In this document: positions 51,835 through 59,882 of the stretch, piece after piece
Numbering within the stretch: position 1 is the first letter of the stretch
Layout: each line of letters begins with the position of its first letter
Assembly: GCA_017792425.1 (NCBI GenBank)
Contig: CP051233.1
Span: 585,457 to 649,456, forward strand
Direction of reading: 5' to 3'
Length of the DNA: 64,000 nt
DNA from: Thalassovita sp.
GTDB taxonomy: Bacteria; Pseudomonadota; Alphaproteobacteria; Rhodobacterales; Rhodobacteraceae
Position numbers and translations under genes: made by a program
Notes under the pieces: model-generated
Told to the model about the DNA's origin: nothing
The model's database searches: none
What the model saw: only the letters and a program-made list of their open reading frames with translations

Positions 51835-52875
51835 CTAGAGGCTGGCCTGCGGCCGGAAGCCGGGGGGGATGCTGTCGCGGCCGTCCAGGATCAGGTCGGC
51901 CATGACTTCGGCCACTTTCGGGGCCATGCCGAAACCGATCTTGAAGCCGCCGTTGGCGATATATTCCCCGGGTCTTAGGGGGTGTTCGCCCAGAACCGGC
52001 GCGCGGGACCGGGCGCGGGGGCGCAGACCCGCCCAGCGGTCAATGACCGTGGCGTCCCGAAGGGCCGGAACAGCGGCGCGGGCGCGGGCCAGGACGTCAT
52101 CCAGCAGGGTGTCGGTCGCGCGAGGGTCGTCATAGTCGCGTTCCGTGGTGGACCCGATCGCGACGGTGCCGTCTGCGTGGGGCACCACGTGGATCGTATC
52201 GGCGAATAGCTGTGGGCAATCGCGACGGTCCAGCCGCAGCAGGGCCGATTGTCCCTTGATGCCGTTGCCGAAGCTGCGGCCGAGTGCGGCGCTGATCTCC
52301 GTGAGGCCCATTGCGCCGGTGGCCCAGAGGACGCGGCCTTCGGGGTCGGCCTTGGGGACGATTGCGTTGCCGGAGGCCTGCAAAGCAGCGACAAGGGCGG
52401 CGCCGGCCCTGCGCGGGCTCATCCGGGCGGTAAGCGTGTCGTGGATCAGCCAGCCGGTGGGCGACAGCGGTGCCCAATTGTCGTGGTCGGTTGCGGGGAC
52501 GACTTGCCAGTCGGCGCGACCCTGCCACAGGCTGACGGCGGTTTCGGCGCGTGCGCGGGCAAGGGCTAGCGCATGGTCATCCGACACGGGTTGCAGGCGA
52601 CCCAGGCGGGCATAGCCGCTGTCTTGGCCGCCGGTGCGCGTGACCTCGGCCCACCAGTCTGCCGCCATCAGCAGGCTGTCCAACTGGAACTGCTTCTTGT
52701 CGTTCCAGTTTTCGGGGACATGCGGGGCCAGCGCGCCGACCAGGCCGCCGCTGCTGCCTGCGCCGGGGCCGTGGGGGTCAATCACCCGGACGCTGGCGCC
52801 GCGCCGGGCGCAGGCCCATGCGCAGGCCAGCCCAAAGGCGCCTGCCCCGTAAACCGTCACATCCACCATTGCCAT
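51835..52875 (-). CDS. FAD-dependent oxidoreductase (DAO family), probable unfused MnmC oxidase domain
   Basis: This is a 346-aa flavoprotein. The dinucleotide motif VYGAGAFGLACAWACARRGASVRVID is at 8-33 and the DAO C-terminal block WAGLRPRARSRAPVLGEHP and GFGMAPKVAEVMADLILDG near the end. It belongs to the glycine oxidase/D-amino acid oxidase superfamily. It is divergent from mnmD with 59 nt between the starts. In gammaproteobacteria these two activities form the single protein MnmC, so removal of the carboxymethyl group from cmnm5(s2)U34 is the likely role; a D-amino acid oxidase role is the alternative. AGGAGA precedes the ATG. Confidence 0.85.
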   Translation of the reverse strand: MAMVDVTVYGAGAFGLACAWACARRGASVRVIDPHGPGAGSSGGLVGALAPHVPENWNDKKQFQLDSLLMAADWWAEVTRTGGQDSGYARLGRLQPVSDDHALALARARAETAVSLWQGRADWQVVPATDHDNWAPLSPTGWLIHDTLTARMSPRRAGAALVAALQASGNAIVPKADPEGRVLWATGAMGLTEISAALGRSFGNGIKGQSALLRLDRRDCPQLFADTIHVVPHADGTVAIGSTTERDYDDPRATDTLLDDVLARARAAVPALRDATVIDRWAGLRPRARSRAPVLGEHPLRPGEYIANGGFKIGFGMAPKVAEVMADLILDGRDSIPPGFRPQASL

Positions 52876-52934
52876 TTCTCCTGGGTCTCTGCATTGTCGG
52901 CGCGTTTTCCACCGGCTTTCTAAGGGATCAGCGG

Positions 52935-53603
52935 ATGCAAGACCAGCGCGCCGAGCTTGAATGGCGGGAGGGGAGAATTCCCGTGTCGACCCGGTTCGAC
53001 GATCCTTATTTCAGCCTGGATAATGGCCTGGCGGAAACCGCCTATGTCTTTCTGGACGGCAACGGGTTGCCGGGGCGGTTCCGGGACGGGTTTCACATTG
53101 CCGAACTGGGGTTCGGATCCGGGCTGAACCTACTGGCGGCGGTCCGGTTGTGGCGGGACAGCGGCCAGCAGGGCACGTTGCGCTATACCACGTTCGAGGC
53201 GTTTCCGATGAGCGCCGAACAGATGGTCCGCGCACAATCCGCCTTTGCCGAAATTGCCGGGATCGCCGCGGAATTCGCGCCGCATTGGCCGACGGCGCGG
53301 CTGTCGCTTCCGGGGCTGGAGTTTCGGATGATCAAGGGTGATGCGCGCGATACCCTGCCGCGGTGGGACGGGACGGCGGATGCGTGGTTCCTGGACGGGT
53401 TTTCCCCGGCGAAGAATCCGCAGCTATGGGAACCGGGGCTGATGGCGCAGGTCGGCGTGCATACAGCCGCGACTGGCACCGCCGCGACCTATACCGCCGC
53501 CGGTTTTGTCCGTCGGGGGCTGGAAGAGGCCGGTTTCGAGGTGGCGCGGCGGCCCGGATACGGGCGAAAACGGCACATGACCATCGCGCGAAAGGCCCGC
53601 TGA
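52935..53603 (+). CDS. mnmD: tRNA (5-methylaminomethyl-2-thiouridylate)-methyltransferase, MnmD type
   Basis: This 222-aa DUF752 protein corresponds to the methyltransferase half of MnmC. The opening AELEWREGRIPVSTRFDDPYFSLDNGLAET, the SAM site FHIAELGFGSGLNLLA and WFLDGFSPAKNPQLW (catalytic Asp) are diagnostic. It methylates nm5(s2)U34 to mnm5(s2)U34. ATG 52935 is selected because the family begins there; the upstream frame crosses the divergent gene. The EamA gene starts 1 nt after the stop. Confidence 0.92.
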   Translation: MQDQRAELEWREGRIPVSTRFDDPYFSLDNGLAETAYVFLDGNGLPGRFRDGFHIAELGFGSGLNLLAAVRLWRDSGQQGTLRYTTFEAFPMSAEQMVRAQSAFAEIAGIAAEFAPHWPTARLSLPGLEFRMIKGDARDTLPRWDGTADAWFLDGFSPAKNPQLWEPGLMAQVGVHTAATGTAATYTAAGFVRRGLEEAGFEVARRPGYGRKRHMTIARKAR

Positions 53604-53604
53604 G

Positions 53605-54471
53605 ATGAGCGGAGACAACACCCGGCTGGGTATTCTTCTGATGATCGCCACGACCTTTGTGTTCGCATTGCAGGATGGCATTTCCCGCCATTTGGCCGGG
53701 CAATACAACGTGCTGATGGTGGTGATGATCCGCTATTGGTTCTTTGCCGCCTTCGTGATGGTGGTGGGGGCAAGGAAGGCCGGTGGGCTGGGCCGCGCGG
53801 CGGCGACATCGCAGCCCTGGCTGCAGGGGTTCCGCGCCGTGCTGCTGGTGGCCGAAATCTGCGTGGCCATCTGGGGGTTTACCATCCTGGGACTGGTCGA
53901 AAGCCACGCGGTCTTTGCCTGCTATCCGCTGCTGATCGCGGCGCTGTCCGGCCCGGTTCTGGGCGAACAGGTGGGCTGGCGTCGCTGGAGCGCGATCGGC
54001 GTCGGGTTCATCGGGATCCTGATCATCCTGGAACCTGGGTTCGGCGTGTTCCAGCCCGCGGCGGTGATCCCGCTGGTGTCGGCGCTGATGTTTGCCGTCT
54101 ACGGTCTGGTGACGCGCTATGTGGCGCGGCAGGATACGGCGGCCACCAGCTTTTTCTGGACGGGGACCGTGGGCATGGTGGCGATGACGCTGGTTGGTGC
54201 GTGGTTCTGGGAACCGATGGCGCCCGCTGACTGGGCCTGGATGGGGCTTTTGTGCCTGACCGGCGCGCTGGGGCATTTCCTGCTGATCCGCTGTTACGAG
54301 GTGGCCGAGGCCAGCGCGGTGCAGCCCTTTGCCTATCTGCAACTGCCGTTCGGAGCGGTGATCGGGGTATTCGTTTTCGCCGAGACGATCCGTACCAACG
54401 TGCTGATCGGTGCGGGGCTGATCGTAACGGCGGGGCTGTTCACCTGGTGGCGGGAGCGCCAGACAGCCTGA
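53605..54471 (+). CDS. EamA/DMT-family transporter
   Basis: This is a 288-aa membrane protein with ten hydrophobic segments in two EamA repeats: the first ends around ALSGPVLGEQVGWRRWSAIGVGFIGILIIL, the second at FAETIRTNVLIGAGLIVTAGLFTWWRER. Both have the conserved glutamate near the end of each repeat (LGEQ, FAET). Such proteins export amino acids or metabolites. It is coupled to mnmD by a 1-nt gap, probably only transcriptionally. Confidence 0.88.
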   Translation: MSGDNTRLGILLMIATTFVFALQDGISRHLAGQYNVLMVVMIRYWFFAAFVMVVGARKAGGLGRAAATSQPWLQGFRAVLLVAEICVAIWGFTILGLVESHAVFACYPLLIAALSGPVLGEQVGWRRWSAIGVGFIGILIILEPGFGVFQPAAVIPLVSALMFAVYGLVTRYVARQDTAATSFFWTGTVGMVAMTLVGAWFWEPMAPADWAWMGLLCLTGALGHFLLIRCYEVAEASAVQPFAYLQLPFGAVIGVFVFAETIRTNVLIGAGLIVTAGLFTWWRERQTA

Positions 54472-54499
54472 GCCTGCGCGATTTGCGGGCAGTGGAATT

Positions 54500-54522
54500 G
54501 GGTATTTGGGCCAAGAAAAAGC
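54500..54522 (+). repeat. Copy of the 23-nt downstream element (plus strand)
   Basis: GGGTATT-TGGG-CCAAGAAAAA-G-C, 28 nt after the EamA stop, sense orientation. It differs from the copy at 58107 at three adjacent positions only. Confidence 0.7.
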
Positions 54523-54642
54523 AGCAGTTTGTGCAGAGTCCGCGCGGGCGGGGTCTGCCACATGTGTTTGACGGGTCCGGGGCGGGGCGTCATTGTGCAT
54601 GGGAAAACGGTGGAAACGAAAGAGCTTGGGGGCGTTCGGGAA

Positions 54643-55041
54643 ATGACGGCGCGGTTGAAATCGCTGGATCATCTGGTGCTGACGGTGGCGGACCTGTGGG
54701 ACACGATCCGTTTCTACCGCGACGCGCTGGGTATGGAGCCGGTGGCCTTTCGCGGGGCGGATGGCGCGGATCGCTGGGCGCTGAGTTTCGGGGCGCAGAA
54801 GATCAACCTGCACCAGAAGGGGCAGGAATTCGAACCCAAGGCGCAGGTTGCAACGCCCGGGTCCGCGGATTTGTGTTTCCTGTCCGATACCCCGCTGGAA
54901 CGGTGGTTGGCGCATTTCGCCGATCACGACGTGGCGGTCGTGGAGGGACCGGTGCGGCGGACCGGAGCGACCGGGCCAATCGTGTCGCTGTATCTGCGCG
55001 ACCCGGACGGCAACCTGATCGAGGTGTCGAACCGCGCCTAA
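54643..55041 (+). CDS. VOC-family protein, virulence-protein-like
   Basis: This is a 132-aa single VOC protein. LKSLDHLVLTVADLWDTIRFYRDALGMEPVAF opens it, WALSFGAQKINLHQKGQEF and SLYLRDPDGNLIEVSNRA close it; the His near 9 (DHLVLTV), His 54-ish (NLHQK) and Glu near the end (IEV) match metal ligands of the fold. Close relatives are usually annotated glyoxalase/dioxygenase superfamily without known substrate. ATG 54643 has a weak site (GGGA) upstream. Confidence 0.85.
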   Translation: MTARLKSLDHLVLTVADLWDTIRFYRDALGMEPVAFRGADGADRWALSFGAQKINLHQKGQEFEPKAQVATPGSADLCFLSDTPLERWLAHFADHDVAVVEGPVRRTGATGPIVSLYLRDPDGNLIEVSNRA

Positions 55042-55087
55042 ATCGTCACGCCTTTTGCTTGGGCCATCAAGATGAAAGCGAGGGGTT

Positions 55088-55474
55088 TCAGGTGCCGGGG
55101 TCGCGCAGCATCCGCCCCAGCAAACGCCCGCCGAGGATATGCACATGCAGGTGCGGCACGTCCTGAATCGCGGCCTGCCCGGTGTTCGCCACCATCCGGT
55201 AGCCGCCACCACCATCGCCGGGCTGAACACCGGTCATCTGGCAGACCTTGCCAATCGCGCGGGTGAAATCCACGATCTCGGCGTCCGAGGCGTTGGCGGC
55301 GAAATCGTCATAGGTGACATAGGCGCCTTTCGGGATCACCAGCACATGCACCGGTGCCTGCGGGCTGATGTCATGAAAGGCCAGCGCGTGGTCTGTTTCC
55401 AGTACCTTTTGGCAGGGGATTTCGCCGCGCAGAATCCGGGCGAACACGTTCTGATCATCGTAGTGGTAGGGCAT
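55088..55474 (-). CDS. HIT-family (HINT-like) nucleotide hydrolase
   Basis: This is a 128-aa histidine-triad protein. HLHVHILGG carries His108, His110 and His112, the signature HxHxHxx, with ISPQAPVHVLVIPKGAYVTYDDF upstream. Members hydrolyse nucleoside phosphoramidates and remove AMP from intermediates. The start ATG 55474 lies 8 nt after the glycosyltransferase stop on the same strand, so they are co-transcribed. A degenerate copy of the downstream element (GGCCCAAGCAAAAGG, 55051-55065) follows its stop. Confidence 0.93.
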   Translation of the reverse strand: MPYHYDDQNVFARILRGEIPCQKVLETDHALAFHDISPQAPVHVLVIPKGAYVTYDDFAANASDAEIVDFTRAIGKVCQMTGVQPGDGGGGYRMVANTGQAAIQDVPHLHVHILGGRLLGRMLRDPGT

Positions 55475-55482
55475 CTGTATCC

Positions 55483-57060
55483 TCAGTCCGCAAAAAGCCC
55501 GGGCGTCGCCGCGATCCGGTGCGCCTGATCCTGCGGGATGGACAAGAAGGCTGCAAGGGCATCCGTGTTGTCCCGCGTTGTCCCGCATTCGCGCAGGCGG
55601 GTGTAGTTTTCGAAGCTGGCGTCCCGGATAGCATCGCTTTCATAGACGATGTCCTGCCGGATCGTGGGCAGCAGACGTTCCCATGTCTCGGCCGAGGTGT
55701 GTTCGCCCGCCAGCCCGATCCGCACGGCGTGGCCGGACAGGAATTCATCGGAATAGGCGCATTCAACCTCTAGCAGGCGGGTCATGGAACGGTCGCCAGT
55801 GAAATCGCGAAGAAGGTCAATGTTGGCGGGGTCGACGCAGATAATCAGCCGGTCGGTGGCGAAATAATCGAACAGCAGCCGCATCAGGGCGCGTTGGTGG
55901 CGGCGACGCTTGGACAGGGTGGACTGGATGCCGCCCAGATCCGGCAGCGGCGTGTCCTCTTCGTTGAACAGGTATTCGATCGCGGGAATGTTGGTGTGGT
56001 GGCGGATATGGGCCAGCAGACGCTTGGCCACGTGCCATTTCTTGCAGATCACGATCAGCAATTCCCGTTCGCGGCCCAGGGTGCTTTCGGTTTCCCAGAA
56101 GCGCATGCCGAAGCGCCGCCCGACGCGGCCGCGCCCGGTCAGGAAGCGATAGAGGCTTTGGCCTTCGTTCGAGATCTTGAAGCGCACGCCCTGTGCGGCA
56201 TAGAGATCGCCCAGCCGCGCCTTGAGTTCCGTCGCCTCGGGGCTGATCTTGCGGGCAAAGAGATAGTCCTGGCTGAGCAGCAGGTCATAGTGGTCGTTGT
56301 AGAACGTGACCGGCATCCCGTAGTCCGAGAACATCAGGAAGGTCAGCGTGCGGGAGCGGATTTCGGTTTCCGGCACCAGGTGGCGGACAAGGGTCTGGAA
56401 AAAGGTTTCATCCGGAATCCATGTCGTGCGGAAAAAGCGCATGACGTCCGGGCGCTGCCGGATGAAATCCATGATCCATTCGATGGTGCGGCGGCGCAGG
56501 CACCACCACTGGCTGCCGATCATCATCTGCAGGTCGGCCGGAATGGCGCGTTTCAGCCCCAGCTTTTTCTGCGCCTCTATCATCGTGTAGAACAGGCGCT
56601 TGTGTTTGCGTTCGTTCAGGAAGTGACGATAGACCAGCCGGTCCTCTTTCATGCCGGTCTTGATCCAGTCGCTTTCGAAGAAATCGACGCTTTCGATATA
56701 GTCGCAGTCGTCCGCATCAAGGAAATCATGGGCGTATTCGGCGGATTTGATCGCCATGCAATCGCCCGACACCATCATGAAATGCGACGCGCGCGGGAAC
56801 GCCTTCAACGCGCTGGACACGGCGTTCAGCGTGGCCTGCACCAGGCTCCATTCCCCCCAGCCGCATTTGACGCGGGTGTGGGCGAAGGTGACGTTCGGGT
56901 TGTCCGTCAGCGCCTGGCGGATTTTCTGGTAGTCGGCAGCGGGGGCGTTGGCGTCGAAATGGATCGCCATGCAGTCGCCCGCAGCGGTCAGGCGGCGGGC
57001 CTGCTGGATGATGGCCTCTGGGTCCTTGTGGCACAGAAGGATGAAGGCGATCGTGGCCAT
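55483..57060 (-). CDS. Core-2/I-branching-type glycosyltransferase with C-terminal extension
   Basis: This is a 525-aa cytosolic protein. The first 280 residues match the Branch family of beta-1,6-N-acetylglucosaminyl/xylosyltransferases: AFILLCHKDPEAIIQQ, VKCGWGEWSLVQATLNAV, HFMMVSGDCMAIKSAE, and IGSQWWCLRRRTIEWI with WIPDETFFQTL. The remaining 240 residues carry a second conserved domain (RELLIVICKKWHVAKRLL, SMTRLLEVECAYSDEFLSGH) that I recall as a DUF of Rhodobacterales. No signal or membrane segment is evident. It is divergent from the sulfotransferase gene and probably builds a branched cell-surface glycan. Confidence 0.82.
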   Translation of the reverse strand: MATIAFILLCHKDPEAIIQQARRLTAAGDCMAIHFDANAPAADYQKIRQALTDNPNVTFAHTRVKCGWGEWSLVQATLNAVSSALKAFPRASHFMMVSGDCMAIKSAEYAHDFLDADDCDYIESVDFFESDWIKTGMKEDRLVYRHFLNERKHKRLFYTMIEAQKKLGLKRAIPADLQMMIGSQWWCLRRRTIEWIMDFIRQRPDVMRFFRTTWIPDETFFQTLVRHLVPETEIRSRTLTFLMFSDYGMPVTFYNDHYDLLLSQDYLFARKISPEATELKARLGDLYAAQGVRFKISNEGQSLYRFLTGRGRVGRRFGMRFWETESTLGRERELLIVICKKWHVAKRLLAHIRHHTNIPAIEYLFNEEDTPLPDLGGIQSTLSKRRRHQRALMRLLFDYFATDRLIICVDPANIDLLRDFTGDRSMTRLLEVECAYSDEFLSGHAVRIGLAGEHTSAETWERLLPTIRQDIVYESDAIRDASFENYTRLRECGTTRDNTDALAAFLSIPQDQAHRIAATPGLFAD

Positions 57061-57144
57061 GAAGGGTTTGCTCTGCTCTGTCTGTTGCGGGCATCTTAGG
57101 CGGCAAACCCGGCGGGGGAAACACCGCAGTTTCCCGCGCCCGGA

Positions 57145-57173
57145 TTGACCGCGCGTTCGGGCTGTTATTATCT
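57145..57173 (+). promoter_or_regulatory. Predicted promoter of the sulfotransferase gene
   Basis: TTGACC (57145-57150), 17-nt spacer, TTATCT (57168-57173), 65 nt before the start codon and within the divergent spacer shared with the glycosyltransferase gene. Confidence 0.5.
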
Positions 57174-57195
57174 GGGCGTGGCAAACGAATAATTA

Positions 57196-57219
57196 AGGCG
57201 GACCGGGCAAGTTCCGCCT
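57196..57219 (+). other. Leader hairpin of the sulfotransferase gene
   Basis: AGGCGGA pairs with TCCGCCT (7 bp, 10-nt loop) and lies directly before the ribosome site AGGAGG, so it could affect translation. Confidence 0.4.
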
Positions 57220-57237
57220 GCAGGCAGGAGGCAACCA

Positions 57238-58056
57238 ATGGGTTTTCCCGGCACATGGATGACGGAAAGCGAAAGCGTGATCTATCGCGTCGTCCCGAAA
57301 TGCGCCTGTTCGACGATCGGGCAGATCATGTTCTATTCCGATCACGGCGCATTCTTTGACGGGGACATTCACGATGCCGACAGCGGCATGCACAAATGGG
57401 CGTTCGACGCCAGCCAGCCGGTGATCGAGCGGGCGGTGAAGGACCGCGCCGCCTATGCGTTTACCTGTGTGCGCAATCCCTATACGCGGGTGCTGAGCTC
57501 GTTCTTTGACAAGATATGCGGCATTCAACGCAACGGGCGGCGCTATCGCGGCAACCTGGTGCCGCTGCTGATCCAGAAATACGGGATCGAGGTGGGCGGC
57601 CCCGAAGGGCAGGACGCGTTCGACCAGATCCGCAGCTTCCGCCGCTTTTTGCTGTTCGTGCGCGACACCATCCGGTTCCGCAAGCCGATGGACCCGGATA
57701 TCCACTGGTCCTCGGTTTCGGGGCATGTGTCCACTTTCATCACCAACGGCGGCAGGTACGATCACATCTTCTGGACCGAACGGTTCAACGACGGGATGCA
57801 GACGGTGCTGGACAACATGCAGACGCGCCATCCGGTCGTGCTGTCGGACATCCCGCGGTTCAACGAATCCGAAGGCCACGGGCCGAAACGGCTGCACCCG
57901 GTCGAGGACTATTTCGACGACCTGTCGATGCACCTGATGTACGAGATCTACAAGCCGGATTTCGAGCTGTTCCGCTATGATTTCGAGAACCCCGCCAACA
58001 AGATGCCGGTCGGAGAGATCGACCTGGACGAGATTCACGCCAAGCTGGGTGACTGA
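57238..58056 (+). CDS. Carbohydrate sulfotransferase-like protein (sulfotransferase family 2)
   Basis: This is a 272-aa cytosolic protein. YRVVPKCACSTIGQIMFY is the 5'-phosphosulfate loop and CVRNPYTRVLSSFFDKI the 3'-phosphate loop of PAPS-dependent carbohydrate sulfotransferases related to HNK-1 and chondroitin enzymes. The remaining helical part defines acceptor specificity, which cannot be read. It is divergent from the Branch glycosyltransferase, suggesting sulfation of the glycan that enzyme makes. Confidence 0.87.
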   Translation: MGFPGTWMTESESVIYRVVPKCACSTIGQIMFYSDHGAFFDGDIHDADSGMHKWAFDASQPVIERAVKDRAAYAFTCVRNPYTRVLSSFFDKICGIQRNGRRYRGNLVPLLIQKYGIEVGGPEGQDAFDQIRSFRRFLLFVRDTIRFRKPMDPDIHWSSVSGHVSTFITNGGRYDHIFWTERFNDGMQTVLDNMQTRHPVVLSDIPRFNESEGHGPKRLHPVEDYFDDLSMHLMYEIYKPDFELFRYDFENPANKMPVGEIDLDEIHAKLGD

Positions 58057-58106
58057 TCCGGGCGGCGAAGGGGGGCCAGCCCCCCGTCCCTGCGGGACTC
58101 CCCCCG

Positions 58107-58129
58107 GGGTATTTTCACCAAGAAAAAGC
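58107..58129 (+). repeat. Copy of the 23-nt downstream element (plus strand)
   Basis: GGGTATT-TTCA-CCAAGAAAAA-G-C, 50 nt after the sulfotransferase stop, sense orientation. Between the stop and the element lie a GGGGGGC/GCCCCCC hairpin and a TCCC/GGGA hairpin. Confidence 0.7.
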
Positions 58130-58140
58130 CACAGCCGGGA

Positions 58141-59130
58141 TCAGATCAGACCGGCCTGTTCGAACCGTGCTTTCATGTCGGTTTCGGGGCGGGCGCCCAA
58201 GTGAGTGATGACCTCTGCCGCGGTCAGGCAGCCCATGCGGCCGGACACGTCCAGCGGTGCGCCGGTGGCATAGCCGTAAAGGAACCCGGCGGCGAACTGG
58301 TCGCCCGCGCCGGTGGCGTCCACGGGGGTGATTTCGGTGACGGGGACAATGGCCTGTTCATCGCCGCGCACCAGCACCACGTCATGACCCGAGCGGGTGC
58401 AGACCACCAGACCGGCATCCGCCGCTGCCTGTTCCAGCGCATTGCCGAGGTCGGCCTGGTAAAGCGATTCCCATTCGTGCTGGTTGCCGATGACGTAATC
58501 CAGTTCCTTGACCAGTCGGCGGAAGTCATCGCGGTGGCGGTCCACGCAGAACGGATCGGACAGGGCGATGCCGGCGCGGCCACCGGCGGCGCGGCAGGCG
58601 CGGGCGGCGGCCTGGAACGCCTCTTTGCCCTGGGGCTTGTCATAGAGGTAGCCTTCGAGGAACAGCACCTCGGCCTGTCCGGCGACGTCGTCGGAGACGT
58701 CATCGGGGCCGAGTTCGGACGAGATGCCGAGGTAGGTGTTCATCGAGCGTTCGCCGTCCGGTGTGACGAAAATCATCGAGCGCGAGGTGGGCAGGCCCCC
58801 CTGCCGCAGGTCCACCGGCGGATTGACGAAATCGGTGCCGTCGCGGGCCATTTCATCGGCGTAGAAGCGGCCAAGCGCATCGGCGCGAACCCGGCCGATG
58901 AAGGCGGTGGACAGGCCGAGGTTGCCCAGCCCCGCCAGCGTGTTGGCCACTGACCCGCCGGGGATGCGCAGGTGATCGGCCATGTTGTCATAAAGGTGTT
59001 CGCCGCGGTCCTGTTCGACCAGTTGCATGATGCCTTTTTCGATGCCCATCTTCGACAGGAAGGCATCGTCGCAGCGGCTGATCACGTCGACGATGGCGTT
59101 ACCGATGCCGACGACCTGGTATTTCTTCAT
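58141..59130 (-). CDS. PfkB-family kinase, adenosine-kinase-like
   Basis: This 329-aa ribokinase-fold protein opens KYQVVGIGNAIVDVISRCDDAFL, has GGSVANTLAGLGNLG for substrate binding and DATGAGDQFAAGFLYG with the catalytic Asp near the end. These features place it among bacterial adenosine kinase-like PfkB proteins; an alternative sugar substrate remains possible. Its ATG overlaps the nth stop by 4 nt, so it is translated with nth. Confidence 0.9.
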   Translation of the reverse strand: MKKYQVVGIGNAIVDVISRCDDAFLSKMGIEKGIMQLVEQDRGEHLYDNMADHLRIPGGSVANTLAGLGNLGLSTAFIGRVRADALGRFYADEMARDGTDFVNPPVDLRQGGLPTSRSMIFVTPDGERSMNTYLGISSELGPDDVSDDVAGQAEVLFLEGYLYDKPQGKEAFQAAARACRAAGGRAGIALSDPFCVDRHRDDFRRLVKELDYVIGNQHEWESLYQADLGNALEQAAADAGLVVCTRSGHDVVLVRGDEQAIVPVTEITPVDATGAGDQFAAGFLYGYATGAPLDVSGRMGCLTAAEVITHLGARPETDMKARFEQAGLI

Positions 59131-59771
59131 GGGGTCTTGTCCTCGTACAAACACAGGTCGCGGATCAGGCAGGCGTTGCATTTGGGTTTGCGGGCAACGC
59201 AGGTGTAGCGACCGTGCAATATCATCCAATGGTGGGCGTGCAGCTGGAAATCGACGGGGATGTGATCCTCTATCGCGCGTTCGACGGCGACCACGTCCTT
59301 GCCCACCGCCACGCCCGAGCGGTTGCCGAAGCGGAAGATATGCGTATCCACCGCCTGTGCCGGGTGGCGCCACCACATGTTCAGTACCACGTTGGCGGTC
59401 TTGCGGCCCACGCCCGGCAGGCTTTCCAGCGCGGCGCGGGAATTGGGCACTTCGCCGTCGTAGTCCTCGACCAGGATGCGGCTGAGCTTTATGACGTTCT
59501 TTGCCTTGTTGCGGAAAAGGCCGATGGTCTTGATGTGTTCGATCAGGCCGTCTTCGCCCAGGTCCAGCATCTTCTCGGGGGTGTCGGCGATCTTGAACAG
59601 TTCGGCCGTGGCCTTGTTGACGCCCTTGTCGGTGGCCTGCGCCGACAGCGCGACAGCCACGACCAGCGTATAGGCGTTCACATGGTCCAGTTCACCCTTG
59701 GGTTCGGGTTCGCTGGCGTGAAAGCGTGTAAAGATCTCTTTGATCGTGTGATAATCGAGCTGCTGTGCCAT
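59127..59771 (-). CDS. nth: Endonuclease III
   Basis: This 214-aa DNA glycosylase/AP lyase removes oxidised pyrimidines. Lys124 in LPGVGRKTANVVLN (helix-hairpin-helix) and Asp142 (VDTHIFR) are catalytic, and Cys191, 198, 201 and 207 (CVARKPKCNACLIRDLC) bind a 4Fe-4S cluster. ATG 59771 is chosen because the family starts there; the longer frame crosses the divergent Ada-like gene. nth and PfkB overlap by 4 nt. Confidence 0.96.
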   Translation of the reverse strand: MAQQLDYHTIKEIFTRFHASEPEPKGELDHVNAYTLVVAVALSAQATDKGVNKATAELFKIADTPEKMLDLGEDGLIEHIKTIGLFRNKAKNVIKLSRILVEDYDGEVPNSRAALESLPGVGRKTANVVLNMWWRHPAQAVDTHIFRFGNRSGVAVGKDVVAVERAIEDHIPVDFQLHAHHWMILHGRYTCVARKPKCNACLIRDLCLYEDKTP

Positions 59772-59882
59772 GGGCGAAGCTATGCCAAGCGCGGCGGCTG
59801 CCCACAAGCCTTTCCCGCAAGTTCCGGGTCGATTGGCCGCGCCGTTGCGGGCTAAGGTATGGGACAAGGAAAGGATGGGCCG

